From a virus: a stretch of DNA of 59,245 nt. The position numbers were made by a program, and so were the translations under genes. Positions within the stretch are counted from its first letter, which is position 1. Every line of letters begins with the position of its first letter. The stretch covers positions 1 through 59,245 of the IMG/VR virus record IMGVR_UViG_3300021093_000083; one strand, written 5' to 3'. Shown piece after piece: positions 32,960 through 46,500 of this stretch. Under the pieces are notes generated by a model. It did no database searches. It was not told the origin of the DNA and saw only the letters and a list, made by a program, of their open reading frames with translations.

Positions 32960-34477
32960 ATGACCGCTTTAATTACTGATCAGTTTAGGATCTTTTTGTC
33001 AAAACAATTCATATCATCTTTTGATACTCAACAAACAACTCCAGATTCTTTATACGTTTTTGTGGGAAGACCACAACCTTGGGAAGATTCTACTGGTGGA
33101 GACTCATCTCCACCAGATCCAATAGATAGTTTTGAACAGTATTCAGATGTCTATGATGATATGGTTGCTATGAAGAGGATTTTGCCAACAGATATTTTAC
33201 CTGTGGTAAGGAGAATTAATTGGATTCCGCCAGAACAAACTACGGGTGGATTAGGATATACATATGACATGTATAGACACGATTATTCGATTTATAATCC
33301 TGCTGCTAGTGGAGCTACATCTTTATACGATGGAGACTTCTATGTAGTTAATAGTCAATATCAAGTTTTCAAATGTATTTACAATGGAACTTCTCCATCA
33401 GATCCTAATGGAAAGCCATCAACAATTGAACCAACTGGAACATCCAATGCAATCATCACTACGTCTGATGGATATAGATGGAAGTATATGTATACTTTGA
33501 CGGTTGACCAAATTATTAGATTCTTATCTAGAGATTATCTACCTGTAATTCAAGATACTGCAGTTTCCACCAATACAAGTAGTGGTGAGATTGATACTAT
33601 TTTGATTGTAAATTCTGGAAGCGGTTACAATAATGGAGTTTATGAAAACATACCTATTAATGGTGATGGAAAAGGTGGAAGAGTAACTATTGTAATTGAT
33701 GGTGGTAAAGTATCTCAGGTTAATGTATTGAATGGAGGAAGTGAGTATTCCTTCGGTCAAATAGATGTTGATGGAATAACTGGTATTGGTGCTGGTACTG
33801 GAGCTCAAGTTAACGTTATTATTCCGCCTCAAGGTGGACATGGAAGAGATACGTTAACTGAATTGGGAGCTTTTAGAATTCTTATTAATACCAAATTTTC
33901 ATATGACGAAGGTCTTGGTGACTTCCCAACAGACAATGATTTTAGACGAATTGGATTAATTATCAATCCATTAGTAAGAGGAACTAATACTATTGCAACT
34001 TCTTTGACTTTTAGTTTAACAAAAGCTATTGCATTTCCATTGAGTTTTACTGGATCTTTTACTACAGATGCTACTATTCAACAAACAAGAATAGTTGGAA
34101 CAACATCTATAGTTTCTAGAGGAGTTGTTGTTTCTTGGAATCCAATTACAAAAGTTCTAAAGTATTTTCAAAACAGAGTCAAGGGTATTTTCCCAGAAGG
34201 AACTGGACCTTTGAATGAGTTTGTTGGATCAGAAAACGTATCTATCCCAGGAGGAACTACATCAGTTTCACCAGACGTAGCATTCCCTGAAATTGATAAC
34301 ACTAGTACTAGAACTGTAGATGGTAAAAACTATAATCTAGGACAGAATTTTACTCAGGGTTATGCTCAACCAGAGATAGAAAAAAACTCTGGAAAAATTA
34401 TCTATATAGATAATAGAAGACCAATTGTTAGATTCCCTGACCAGGTTGAAGACATTAAAATCATTATCGAGTTCTAA
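32960..34477 (+). CDS. gp8: baseplate wedge subunit gp8, 505 aa
   Basis: The protein begins with LITDQFRIFLSKQFISSFD and has FVGRPQPWEDSTGG, RRINWIPPEQTTGG and DGYRWKYMYTLTVDQIIRFL. This is the recognisable pattern of cyanophage gp8-type wedge proteins. gp8 forms part of the T4 wedge with gp7, gp10 and gp53. T4 gp8 has 334 residues; the extra 170 here are explained by a beta-repeat cluster (about 210-292) shared with the giant neighbour and a VVSWNPITKVLKYF module (about 379-430). A Shine-Dalgarno-like AAAGGA precedes the start. The following gene begins 23 bases after the stop. Confidence 0.85.
   Translation: MTALITDQFRIFLSKQFISSFDTQQTTPDSLYVFVGRPQPWEDSTGGDSSPPDPIDSFEQYSDVYDDMVAMKRILPTDILPVVRRINWIPPEQTTGGLGYTYDMYRHDYSIYNPAASGATSLYDGDFYVVNSQYQVFKCIYNGTSPSDPNGKPSTIEPTGTSNAIITTSDGYRWKYMYTLTVDQIIRFLSRDYLPVIQDTAVSTNTSSGEIDTILIVNSGSGYNNGVYENIPINGDGKGGRVTIVIDGGKVSQVNVLNGGSEYSFGQIDVDGITGIGAGTGAQVNVIIPPQGGHGRDTLTELGAFRILINTKFSYDEGLGDFPTDNDFRRIGLIINPLVRGTNTIATSLTFSLTKAIAFPLSFTGSFTTDATIQQTRIVGTTSIVSRGVVVSWNPITKVLKYFQNRVKGIFPEGTGPLNEFVGSENVSIPGGTTSVSPDVAFPEIDNTSTRTVDGKNYNLGQNFTQGYAQPEIEKNSGKIIYIDNRRPIVRFPDQVEDIKIIIEF
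33585..33835 (+). repeat. beta-repeat cluster in gp8
   Basis: Two repeats (NSGSGYNNGVYENIPINGDG and NGGSEYSFGQIDVDGI), with IVIDGGKVSQVNVLNGG between them and VNVIIPPQGGHG after, mirror cluster D of the giant protein down to the IPPPGTG/IPPQGG end. The similarity suggests shuffling between neighbouring genes. Confidence 0.75.
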
Positions 34478-34500
34478 TTACAAAATAAGCAAGGAAAGAC

Positions 34501-37500
34501 ATGTCACAAAATACTAATCTGAACGTAGCTCCATATAATGATGATTTCTCAAAAGATAAGAATTTTCATAAGGTTCTCTTTAGACCTGGATATCCAGTAC
34601 AAGCTAGAGAACTAACAACACTCCAATCAATTCTACAAAATCAAATTGAAAATATAGGTCAACATTTCTTCAAAGATGGAGGAATGATTATTCCTGGTCA
34701 ATTGAGTTATGACTTACAATGTCATGCTATTTTAGTACAATCAACTTTCCTTGGTGCAGCAGTAGAGTCATATAGAAATCAATTAGATGAAATAGAACTT
34801 TATGGTATTAAATCTGGAGTTTCTGCCAAAGTTCAATTTAGTATTTCTGCAAAAGAATCAACGAAGAAGTTTATTACTTTATATGTAAAGTATATTGCTT
34901 CTGGTCAAGACAATGTAACTAGAAGATTTGATGATAATGAAGAGTTATATGCTAACGTTGACATTACAATTGGGGGAAGACTTGTTGAAGCTGGATCTCC
35001 AATCCTCAAGTTAATTCCAAAAAAGTCTAGATACGTTGGATCTTGTGCTTATATTAATAGTGGAGTTTATTTCATCAGAGGATTCTTTGTTGATGTAGCA
35101 ATTCAAAGAGTTCTTCTAGATCAATATTCCAATGAACCGTCATATAAAATTGGATTTGATATTTCAGAATCTATTATCACTCCAGAAGATGATGAATCTT
35201 TAAATGATAATGCTTTTGGATCAAGTAATTATAATGCTCCAGGAGCTCATAGATTCAGACTAAGATGTACTCTTACTAAGAGACTTTTAGATGATCCTGG
35301 AGATAAAAATTTCTTAGAACTTCTAAGATTAGAAGAAGGTAGAGTTTTAAGACTCAATAAAAGAGAACCATTTTCTGAACTAGAAAGATCAATTGCCAGG
35401 AGAACATACGACACTCATGGCGATTACATGACCAAACCATTTGGTATTATGGTCAAGGAATCTTTAAATGATGGTCTTAATAATGGTGTATTTGAAGAAG
35501 GAGATACAACAGCTCAAGGAAATGCTCCTGGTGATGATTTGTATACAGTAGAAATTAGCCCAGGTAGAGCATATGTTCAGGGTTATGAGATTTCTACTGA
35601 TGCGCCAACATACTTAGATTTACAAAAATCTAGAGAAGTAGAAAAATTAACAAATCAAATTCTTCCATTTGAACAAGGAGATTACTTCTTAGTTAAGAAT
35701 TTGAGGGGACTTCCTTTTATAAGTAATTCTGGTGTTCTTGCAAATCATTATCAAACTATTGAATTTTATGATTCATTCTATGAAGATACCTTTGCTGAAG
35801 GTAGAAACATGGTTGGTATGGCCAGATGTATTGGTATTGATAGATTAGGTAATAACCAATTTAAGTTATATGTTGGTGACGTACAACTATTCACTTTGAT
35901 CAAACTTCAAACTGCAATTGATACAAATAATGAACTTAGACCACTATTAAGGCAGGGAGATGAAATCACTGGTGACTCAAGTAAGGCAAAAGGTATCCTT
36001 GCGTATGATCCAGATGAAAATATATTAAGAGTTTATCAAGTTGCTGGACAATTTATAAAAGGCGAAAGATTAAGAAGAGATGGATCCCTAATTGCATTTA
36101 GAGATGATGCTGAAAATTATAAGAGATCTCAAAATGTAACAGTACAAGGAGTATACAATTATGACTTTAGTGATGTCAAAAGACTTAATGGTACTTATAT
36201 TTCAGCTGATCAACAATTAGTAGAAGAATTCTATTGTGATACTTTTCTTTCTGATTCTTTTGCTGTACCTTCAGATAAAATTCAATTTGTAAAAGAACAA
36301 GAAGTAGTAACTCCTAGAACTATTACTGTAAACTGCGTCCAAGCTGAGGTAGTTACTACCAAATCGCCTGCTGCTAGAGTAACTCTACAAAGAGAAACTG
36401 TTCTTTTAGCTAGCCAAGATAGTAAGAGATATAAGCCTAATTCTTTTGTTAGAAACACTCAAAATTATTCTGTAACCAAAACTATAACTCCAAGTACAGG
36501 AAACGTAACCAAATCATGCGATTTTGTTGCCGGCAGTTCCACACTTGCAGTTGTTAGTGGTGGATTAACTGGAATCGAAGTTGGCAATAAAGTAACTGGT
36601 AATGGAATAAGTAATGGAACATTTGTAATTGCAACTTCTACTGTTGGTGGAGTTAATGTTGTCGATCTTAACCAAGCTGTTTTTTCATCTGGAAATAATG
36701 TATCTGTAACTTTTAGAGAATCAAAGTGTACTGTTAACAGCGCTACATCTCTAGCAGTAGGACAGAGACTTATTGGTAGCGGAATTCCTAACAATACTTT
36801 TATTAGATCTATTAGTGGCACCACAGTATTCTTGACAGATGCTCCTACATCTAATGCTTCTGTAACTGCAACATTTATTGTTGCAACTAAGTTTGCTAAA
36901 ATCATTCAAAAGAAAACAGAGAGAGTCAATATTGCAATTTTAGAAGACGAAAATAATACCAATAAGAAAGGTAAAAAAGTTAAGAAACCAGTCTTTAGAT
37001 TTTTTACTAAATTAGTTCTAGAATATTGTAACCATCTAGGGCAAACTTTATCAGTTCCTGAATCTGGAAGTTTTAATGTTAGTGATATTCTTTTTAATGT
37101 TCCTGCGATGTCTAACAACATTACGAGAAATGGAAGTTTGACTAATAAAAATTTCATGATTGTTAAAGGTCCATATGGAGCTAATCAAAGAATAAGAGCT
37201 GATTTTGACTATCAATTCTTTACTGAGAATAAAACATCTGATGATATTAGTACAAGAAGAGACACTATCAGATTGTTTGCACATGGATTAAGAACAGGAG
37301 ATATTCTTGAATATCAATTCTTAAGCGGTAAGTATGTTGGTACTAGAGCAAGTACAAACAACGGTCATAATTTCTTACAATCTGGAACTCAATACTATGT
37401 TATTAAAGTTGACAATAACCTTATCAGACTTGCCACCAACCTAACTAATGCTAATGCTAAGAGAGCAATTGATATTACAGAACAAACATATCAAGGAAGC

Positions 37501-40500
37501 GGCGCAAGTTATCACGCATTTAAGAAGGTCAATTCACCTTCATTTAAGACTAATGTAATTAGTCATGCATCTTTCAATATGGACGATCAAGTATTTGGTC
37601 CAGACTTTAGAGGTGAGATTGTAGGGCGCCCTAATGATACAGTTAAAAAGATTAAAGTATTTAATGGTGTACTAAGACCAGGACAAACTATCAAAACCAT
37701 TAGAGACCACGATAGAGTTTTCTTAGCTGCACAATTACTTTCTTCTGCTGGTAGTTCAACTTCTTCTACTACCATAAAAGTTACTAGTGTAGAAGATTTA
37801 TTTGAAAATGATGTAACGTCAATTTCACCTACTAGTCCAGAATTAATTAGAATTGCAAAAGAACAATTAAAAGTTACTGGAGCTGATTGGAGTGTTCTTA
37901 CTACACAGTCACCAGGATCTAGTAGAACATTAAATCCATGGGTTCAGGGCGAACCTGTAGAACTCAATCTAGCGAATGGAACCGATAAAGTAGAAGTATC
38001 TAGATTATTTTATAACCCAGGATACTTCAATTCTGTTGTTACTCTGACTGGCGGTGTTTACCTACCAAGAACTGTTTTCAGTAGAAGTGCGGAGGCTTCT
38101 GTTCCTTTACTCTTTAAGAACTTTGAAGCTGAAACTTACACTTCAACTACATCTGGATCTTCTAAAAAGTTTCAATTTGTAGAGATTCTTGGAGAATCTA
38201 AAGTAACTCAAATCTCAGATACTGCTATAGCAAGATATGCAAGTGAATTAAAGTACTTTGGTGGAAATACAAATTTAACCAAAACTGGTTACGGAACGCA
38301 AGGTAAATATACTATTGAAGTTAATAATCCATCTGGAATTCTTTATGGAATGTTAGTTACTGATAATACTGGAGCTGTACCAGCAAACACTTTTGTAGAA
38401 ACAGTAGTAGGTAATACTGTTACTATATCTAACCCTCTTCTAATAACTATGGGAAGTTCTTCTTCTCAGATAGATCTAACATTTAGTTCTTATTTTCAAA
38501 AAATTATTGCGAAGAAAGTTGGGTTCTCTACAACTGGTTTAACTGGAAACGTAGGATTCACAACACCAGGGACTAGAATAAATTCTATATCTGGATTGCC
38601 ACTTGGTAGTGGAAATACAGAATCTTGGGCTAGGGGTGAAACTGTTGTTCTTAGAAAGGTTAATACTGACTCCCAAGGTAACAAACAAGCAATCTTTATA
38701 TTTGCAAGAATTGAAGATGAAGCTGGAGATTATGACGATTATGTGGGTTCTACTTTCCTAGTGCTTGAAGATTTCTATAGACCTGAAGGCGAATTTAGAT
38801 ATGCTAAGTCAGCAAAACAAGCAACATTTGCTTCAGGAGATACTGTAATATCTCTTACTGGTGTAAGTGATTTAGATACAGGAGATTATGTTATTGGATC
38901 TGGTATTCCCAGCAACACCTCGATTATTTCTATTGATACTACAGCTAACACAATTACTTTATCGGCTGCTACTACATCTGCTCAAAATGGCACTATATTA
39001 AGATTTGAAGATACTCATAATAATGGATATGATTATGTAGACAATGCATATAATACTGCTAGAGATCTTACTTTTAGATCCTCATATAAGTTACCACCAA
39101 CTGCAGGACAGGAGAATGTTACTGATGCAAGTTGGGAAATCTTTAGACCAATTGATGCCGATTGTTTTAGATTAGCTAACACAACGTCAGGTGGAACTCC
39201 GCTTGGTCATATCAATGCGGTTTCAGTTCAATATAATAATGTCGAAGAAAATAAAAATAACCTGACTGCATTTAGAGCTGTGAATCTTACTAAGAAAGTC
39301 ACTCATAGAGGTCCTGGTACTATTCCTGGTCAACACAATGGTCAATTTGTTGGTACAGAAATTAGAAGAATGGATGCAACTGCAAAAGTTGTTACTGTAA
39401 CTATTGATGATAACAGTTTGCCACCAGAAACTGAAGTTGAAGCTGTAATTGAAGGACAAAGAATTACAGGTGAAGTTACTGCAACTGGAAATAGGAATGG
39501 TAGATGTTTTGTTACATTTACAGGAAATAAAGAATTTGAAGTTAGTGATGATGATAATAACAACCTATTCAATCTCAAAGTTAAGAGAGGAGGAACAGTA
39601 ATTAAGGAAATTCCTGACTGTGCTTCATATGAATCTTCAGAGGTTGTAGTTGGAACAAGAACCCAATTTTTAAAAGACCTAAGACCAGGCGATTATATCT
39701 TTAAAGGTAATCAAGCAATTCAGGTTAAGAGACTTGTAGCTAGTGCTGCTAATCAAGGTATTATAACTGAGATTGATATTGTTGAAGATGGTGATGGATA
39801 TGATCCACGTAGATGGAAGAACATCGCTGATTATAGACTTGGTAAATGTGGACAAAACGGAATGCCAGTTAACATTTCACTATTGCAAACTGATCCTGGT
39901 ATGGGTGGCAGTACTAATGATACTTTTGGATTCTTCGGCGGTGGAACAAGCAAGAAAAAACAAGGTAATGCTATTCTAATTGTTGGATCTGATGGTAAAT
40001 TAAATGAAATCAGAATCACAGATAAGGGTGAAGGATATACATGTCCTCCAACATTAAAAGTTCCACCACCAAGAGAAACTGATGGTATCCAAGCGGTTGC
40101 ATTAGCATATGCTAAAGAAGACGCACTTAAAAATACCGTTGAAGGTAATTTTAGATTCATAGTAGAGCCAAATTTAACTGACAAGTTAGGAAAAGAAAGA
40201 CAAAGTATTGCACCTAGATTGCCTTTTGGTACATACACTAAAATATTCAGATTTAGACCAAAATTCTTTGGCAGAGAAAATGGAGATCTATTTACTGAAC
40301 TAGCAAGGTCACCAATTAGAAATACATATGATGAAACATTTAGTATCAGAAAGACCTACGATTCTGCAGTTGAAGAATCAGAAGAATTCCCAGGCAGAAA
40401 GAAAGTTACTTTAACTGCTCCTACTGGATCTCAGTTTGAAACATTTACAACTGATAACTATATGGCAGTTTTGGTTGATAAGATTGGCGTAAGCAATGAG

Positions 40501-43500
40501 TATCCATTACTCAATTTAATTACATCTTCTGAAATTGATAATAGATCTCCTATTATTACATTCACTTCCGATAGAACAAAACTAACAGTTGATAGAATTC
40601 CACCTGGAATAGGTGGAAATAAAACGATTACTGTTTTTTATACAAGTGGAAGTTCAGATGTTTTTTCAGATTCATTCTATTTGAATGATGCAAATTCAAG
40701 ATCAGCTTATACTGACATTGATGAGGATATTTTTCCAGGTATGATTGTAACCGCTGAAGGCGGTGAATCTGTTCTTAACTCGGGAACAACCATTAAAAAA
40801 GTATCTTCAGTAACAGTATCTTTATATGAACTAGAAATTACTGGAGGTACTGTAAAGGCAGATGGTAATCTTAAGTTTACTCCTGGACAAGAATATACTC
40901 TTGATGGAGAAAACTCCGATGGTTCATGTAAAGTCATTGCTCTTACAAATAAAGTAAGTGGAACATCCTATATTATTGTTGAACTGGTTAGAGATTCATC
41001 AAAACCAACAACAAGTATGTCTCTGATTGATAATAGTGGAACTGCTCAAAATATTACCAGTGTCAGTGAAGTAGAAGGACAAAGATTTAAAATTACACTC
41101 AACAATCTAGCTAAGCAAACAGTTAATCAAAAAATTAATGCAACTCCTAACAATGTAACTGATATCCGAGTTCAAACTACAATTGCATTAAATAATGCAT
41201 CTAAGAAGTTGAAGACTTCTGAAAAGATGAGATGTTTAATTGTAAATAATACATTTAAGACTCAGAAAGAAGCTAACAAGTTTGGACTAGTTGTGAATGA
41301 AACTTCATCATTCTTTGGAACTAGAGTTGAAGATGATGTTATTTCATTGGGTGTTCCAGATGCTTGTAAGTTACATGCTGTATATGAAAGTAGAGATAAT
41401 AACCCACCAATCCCACCGTATGTCATTTTAGTTGATTCTAGAGATTATGAAGTTGGTTCTCTAATCAAAGGAAAATCATCATTAGCTCAAGGCCGAGTAA
41501 TTGAGGTTAGTGGAAACAAAGTTTCATTTGTATATCTGACAGACAATAAATTTTCATATGGTGAAATAATTACTGGAATTTCATCTGTTGATGGATTGAA
41601 AACTGATGGTAAAATTTCTACTACAAAGAACCCAGTATCTGTATGGAATGGATCAAAAGATATAACTTCTAATTATGTCCTAGATAATGGTCAAAAAGGT
41701 CAATTTTATGATATTGCTAGAATTGTAAGAAAGCCAGGACAAGTCGTTCCAAGTAGACAGATAATGGTCATCTTCGATCATTTTCAAATTTCTGGAGCTG
41801 GTGAATTTACAACTTCAAATTCATATCTCGATGTTAAATATCAAGATATTCAAAATTTCCAAAACATTAAACTTAGAGATGTTATTGATTTTAGACCATA
41901 TGTTTCTAGGGCCACAACAAATCCAGGTACTTTAAGCTTACCATATAATGTTGATAAAAAATCCTTAGACTTTAGAAACAGAGATTTCACTACTGGATCA
42001 TCTATTGTTATGGATATTCCAAAAGTGGGAACTAACTTTAGATGCAGTTATGACTATTATCTATCAAGAATTGATAGATTATTCTTAGATCCAAATGGAC
42101 AATTCATAATCAAGAAAGGCAAGTCTTCTCAATTCCCACTATCTCCAGATGTTGTAGATAATGCAATGTTCTTAGCTACAATTCAATTAGATCCATATGG
42201 ATTTAATGTTCTTGATGATGTAGAGACAGTAGTTGAAGAACATAGAAGATTCACTTTTAAAGATATTGGAGCAATAGAAAAGAGACTCTCTAGAGTTGAA
42301 TATTATACATCATTAAGTCTTCTAGAAATTGCAACTAAAGATATGAAGGTTGTAGATGCAGATGGATTTGATAGATTTAAAAATGGATTTGTAGTTGATG
42401 ATTTTACATCTCATGATGTATCAGATCTTAACCATCCAGATTATAACTGTTCTCTCGATTTTGTAAGACAGGAGATGAGAGCATCTCACTATACTACTAA
42501 CGTAGCTCTTGCTTTCAATGCAAACTCTTCAACTCACTTTAAACAAGATGGAGATATAATTACTCTACCATATCAAAATGTTATTTATTGTCAACAAGAA
42601 TTTGCGTCTAGACTTGAAAACGTAAATCCATTTGCTGTTATTGGTTGGGTTGGAGTAGTTGTTCTAAATCCAGAATCTGATGATTGGGTTGATATTAAGA
42701 GAGCACCAAATAAGATTACTAAAAGGGAAGGAAACTTTAGTTCAGTATCGAAGGCTCTGAAGGTCAATAGAAGGGGATTTGCTCCACTACAATGGGGAGC
42801 TTGGGAAACACAATGGACTGGAACAAGTACAACTACAAAAATTGAGAGAGAAACATCATTCAGAAACTTTAGACCAGGTAGAGGTCGTCCAATTAATGAA
42901 ATTAAAACAATCGCAACAACAGCGACTCAAGGAAGAACTGGTATTCGAACTAGAGTTGTACCTAAGGTGGATACTGTTAATCTTGGAGATAAGGTTTTGA
43001 GTACAACTTCAATACCTTTCATGAGATCAAGAAATATCACATTTATTGGAACTAAACTAAAACCAAGACAAAGAATTTATATTTTCTTTGATGGTAAGGA
43101 TGTTACAAATCAATGCACACCTAAGATCATTGAAGTTATTAAGAGTGCAAACGAAAACAAAAAATCTAATAATGTTCCTTTCATTATTGGGGAAGATGTT
43201 GTTGGTAGAATTAGTGGATGCAAATTTAAAGTTGTTGCTCCAAATTCTGCATTCCCAGACAATCCTTATATTGGATTAACTTCTGGAAGTGACTTTACTA
43301 AATTGCCAGGTTCGTATTCGGGAAATCTAGGATTTCTAAACATTGATGTTGACTCTGCTGCTAAAAAGGCATTAGGAAATTATAAAGGTAATATTATAGT
43401 TGGAGAACAGTTAGTTGGTCAGAGATCAAGATCTACTGCTGTTGTTAGAGATAGAAGATTTATTACTGATCCAAATGGAATGGTAAGAGGAACATTCTTT

Positions 43501-46500
43501 ATACCAAATCCAAATAAAAAAGGCAACTTACAGTTTGCAACTGGAACGAGAACATTTAGATTGACTTCTTCTTCAACTAATAGTCTTGTACCCTCAGATG
43601 TAGAAACTTCAGCACAGGCTAACTTTTCTGCAACTGGTATCGTAGAAAGAAGACAAAGACAAATTCTTCAAATTAGAAATGCAAGAGTCGTCAGAGATAC
43701 AGTTACTGATAGAAGAACAGTTATTACTTCTACTAGAACTGAAAAGAGACAAATTGGATGGTATGACCCAATTGCTGAGTCTTTCGTTGTTTCCTTAGAA
43801 GGTGGTATGTTCATCACTAAAGTTGATGTATACTTCTTCTCTAAAGATGATAAAATTCCCGTTTCAATGCAGTTAAGAACTATGGAAAATGGTTATCCAA
43901 CGACTACCATCCTTCCACAATCAGAAGTTATTCTGAATCCAAATCAGGTTAAACTATCTGCTGATGCGAGTGTTCCAACAACATTTGAATTTGAAAACCC
44001 AATTTATTTAAATGAAAATCAGGAATATTGTTTCGTCTTACTATCAACCGCAACGACATACAGATGCCACATCTCTAGAATGGGAGATCTAGACTATCAG
44101 GGAAGAGGTATCACAGCTCAACCATACAACGGTGTTCTATTTAAATCACAGAACGCATCAACATGGACGGCTGACCAATATGAGGACATGAAGTTCCAAC
44201 TTTATAGAGCTAAATTTGATATTTCTCAAACTGGAGAAGTTGTATTTAATAATGCACCATTGACAATTTTCAATGAAGGAGTCGAGAATTTAGTTCCAGA
44301 CCCAATTCAAACATTTGATCAAAGAAAAGAGATGGAATTGTTTGGTGGATCTGTAGGACAGAATCCAAACAACTATACAATCGGTGCTAACGTTGTTGAA
44401 TTTATAATGAGTAATGATGGACAAACTCTCTTATCAACTGGAGCTAAAGGTACGGTTCATAGTTATGATAATGGGATAGTTGATAATGAAGACTTATCTC
44501 CCACTTCTGGAAAACGTAAACTGACAATTTCTGATTTAACTGGTAATTTCCAAGTAGGAGTTTTAGCCGGTAAAGTAACAAGAAGAATTACAAGTAGTAA
44601 AGGAAAATGCACCATTAAATTGGATGCATCATTTACAAGTACTATATTTACAGTAGGTTCATTGATTTTCGGTAAAACAAGTAAGTCTTTAGGTATCCTT
44701 GAAAGAACTTATATTGAATCTGGATTCCAATATCTTATATTAAAGAATGTTTGGCATTCTGGTTCTCAACCTTATACTCAAGGAGAATTAATCGAAGTAA
44801 GAACTGATATTATCAACGTTGGATCTAACTTTGAAGCTTCAATTGTTAACGTAACCAACTATGTTGGATATCCAACTCCTAATGGAGATTTTGATACTGA
44901 ATCAAGTTTTGGAGATTCAAGAACTCTATATGTAATTTCTCAACCAATTTACGACCCAGAACTAAAAAGAATTAGGGTATATCATTCAAACCATGCAATG
45001 CATGGATCAAATAATACGGTTGTTCTTTCTGGAGTTATTTCTGAAGTATCACCAACTCAGTTAACAGAAGACATTATTGTTACTGCTGGTAAGGATTCTC
45101 AAGGCAATAACATTTCATTTGATATTAAAGTTTCTGATGCAAGAACATTCCATAAGTTTGTAAATGGAATTCCTATTAGTTCCTCCAACCCAGGATTCAT
45201 TAAGATTGATGATGAAATTCTAGCATATCAATCAATTAGTGATGATGGTAGAACAATTACAATTAAATCTGGTGGTAGAGGTATTCAGGGAACTCCAACG
45301 GGTGAACATGATGTTGAAGATGACGTTCTATGTTATAACTTTGATGGTGTACCTTTAACTGATATTAATAAGACACATACTGAAATTGCAAATCCAGCTA
45401 TCGATTACTATGAAATTAAGATTAATGGCGTTGCGTTTGATGGAATTAAGGGTGGTGGAGAAAATGTCTTTTCAACTCAGAACGTTCAATTTGATGCATT
45501 GACTCCTCAGGTACAATATATTAGTGTACCAGGAACAAGTATTGAGGCAACTCTTAATACTATTAGTGCTTCTAGTATTTCATCGCCAACTCAAACATCA
45601 TTTGTTAACACTGGAGATTATTTAAATGTAATCATAAATGAAACAAATTACTTTGATAATCCAAGAATGATTGCATCTAAGATAAACGAATTGACCAAGT
45701 TAGGAGGCGCTCCTTCTCTAAATCTTAAAATGACTTTAAGTAGTCAATTGGATAACTTATCTCCACAAATTGATTTAGATAGATCCAGTTTAATTTGTAC
45801 TCAAAGTATCATTAATACTCCTAGAGAAATTAATGCTGTTACTGGATTATATCAGGTTGGTACTGGTCTCTATGAAGATTTTGCAGAAACTCAACCAACT
45901 GGAGATAAAAATGAAGCTGTGTACATTTCTAAGTTAACTAAACTAGAAAGTCCATCTCAGGTTCTAAAAGTTATGCTTAATGCTTGGAGAAAACCAGGCA
46001 CTAGAATTAAGTGCTTATATAAAGTTATTCCAGTTGGAAGTAAACTTGAAGCAACAGCTGTTGGTTGGAGTTACTTCAATGCAGGCAGAGGCGCTCAAGC
46101 TGATGTGGATGTTGATGGTGATAGAGTAGGAAGAATAAATGTAACCAACACTGGAGAAAATTATAATTCCAGAGTTAGCATCACGTTCTTTGGTGGTCTA
46201 TCAAATTCATCTACATCAAGACATGCAAAGGCAGAAGCTGTCGTAAATGATGGTAAAATTACTTCAATTAGAGTAACAGATCCTGGTAGAGGATATATAG
46301 CAACTCCTTCAATTTATATTAGTCCAGATCCTACAGAAGGCGGTAAACCAGACAAGGATATTCCAGACGATGATTATGAAAACTTTAGAGAGTATGAATA
46401 TACTGCAGAGGGCTTGAATTTTGATCGATTCCAGGTTAAAATAATCATGCAGAGCGATAACCAAGCTGCTGTTCCTCTCATCAAAGAGTTTAGAAGTATT

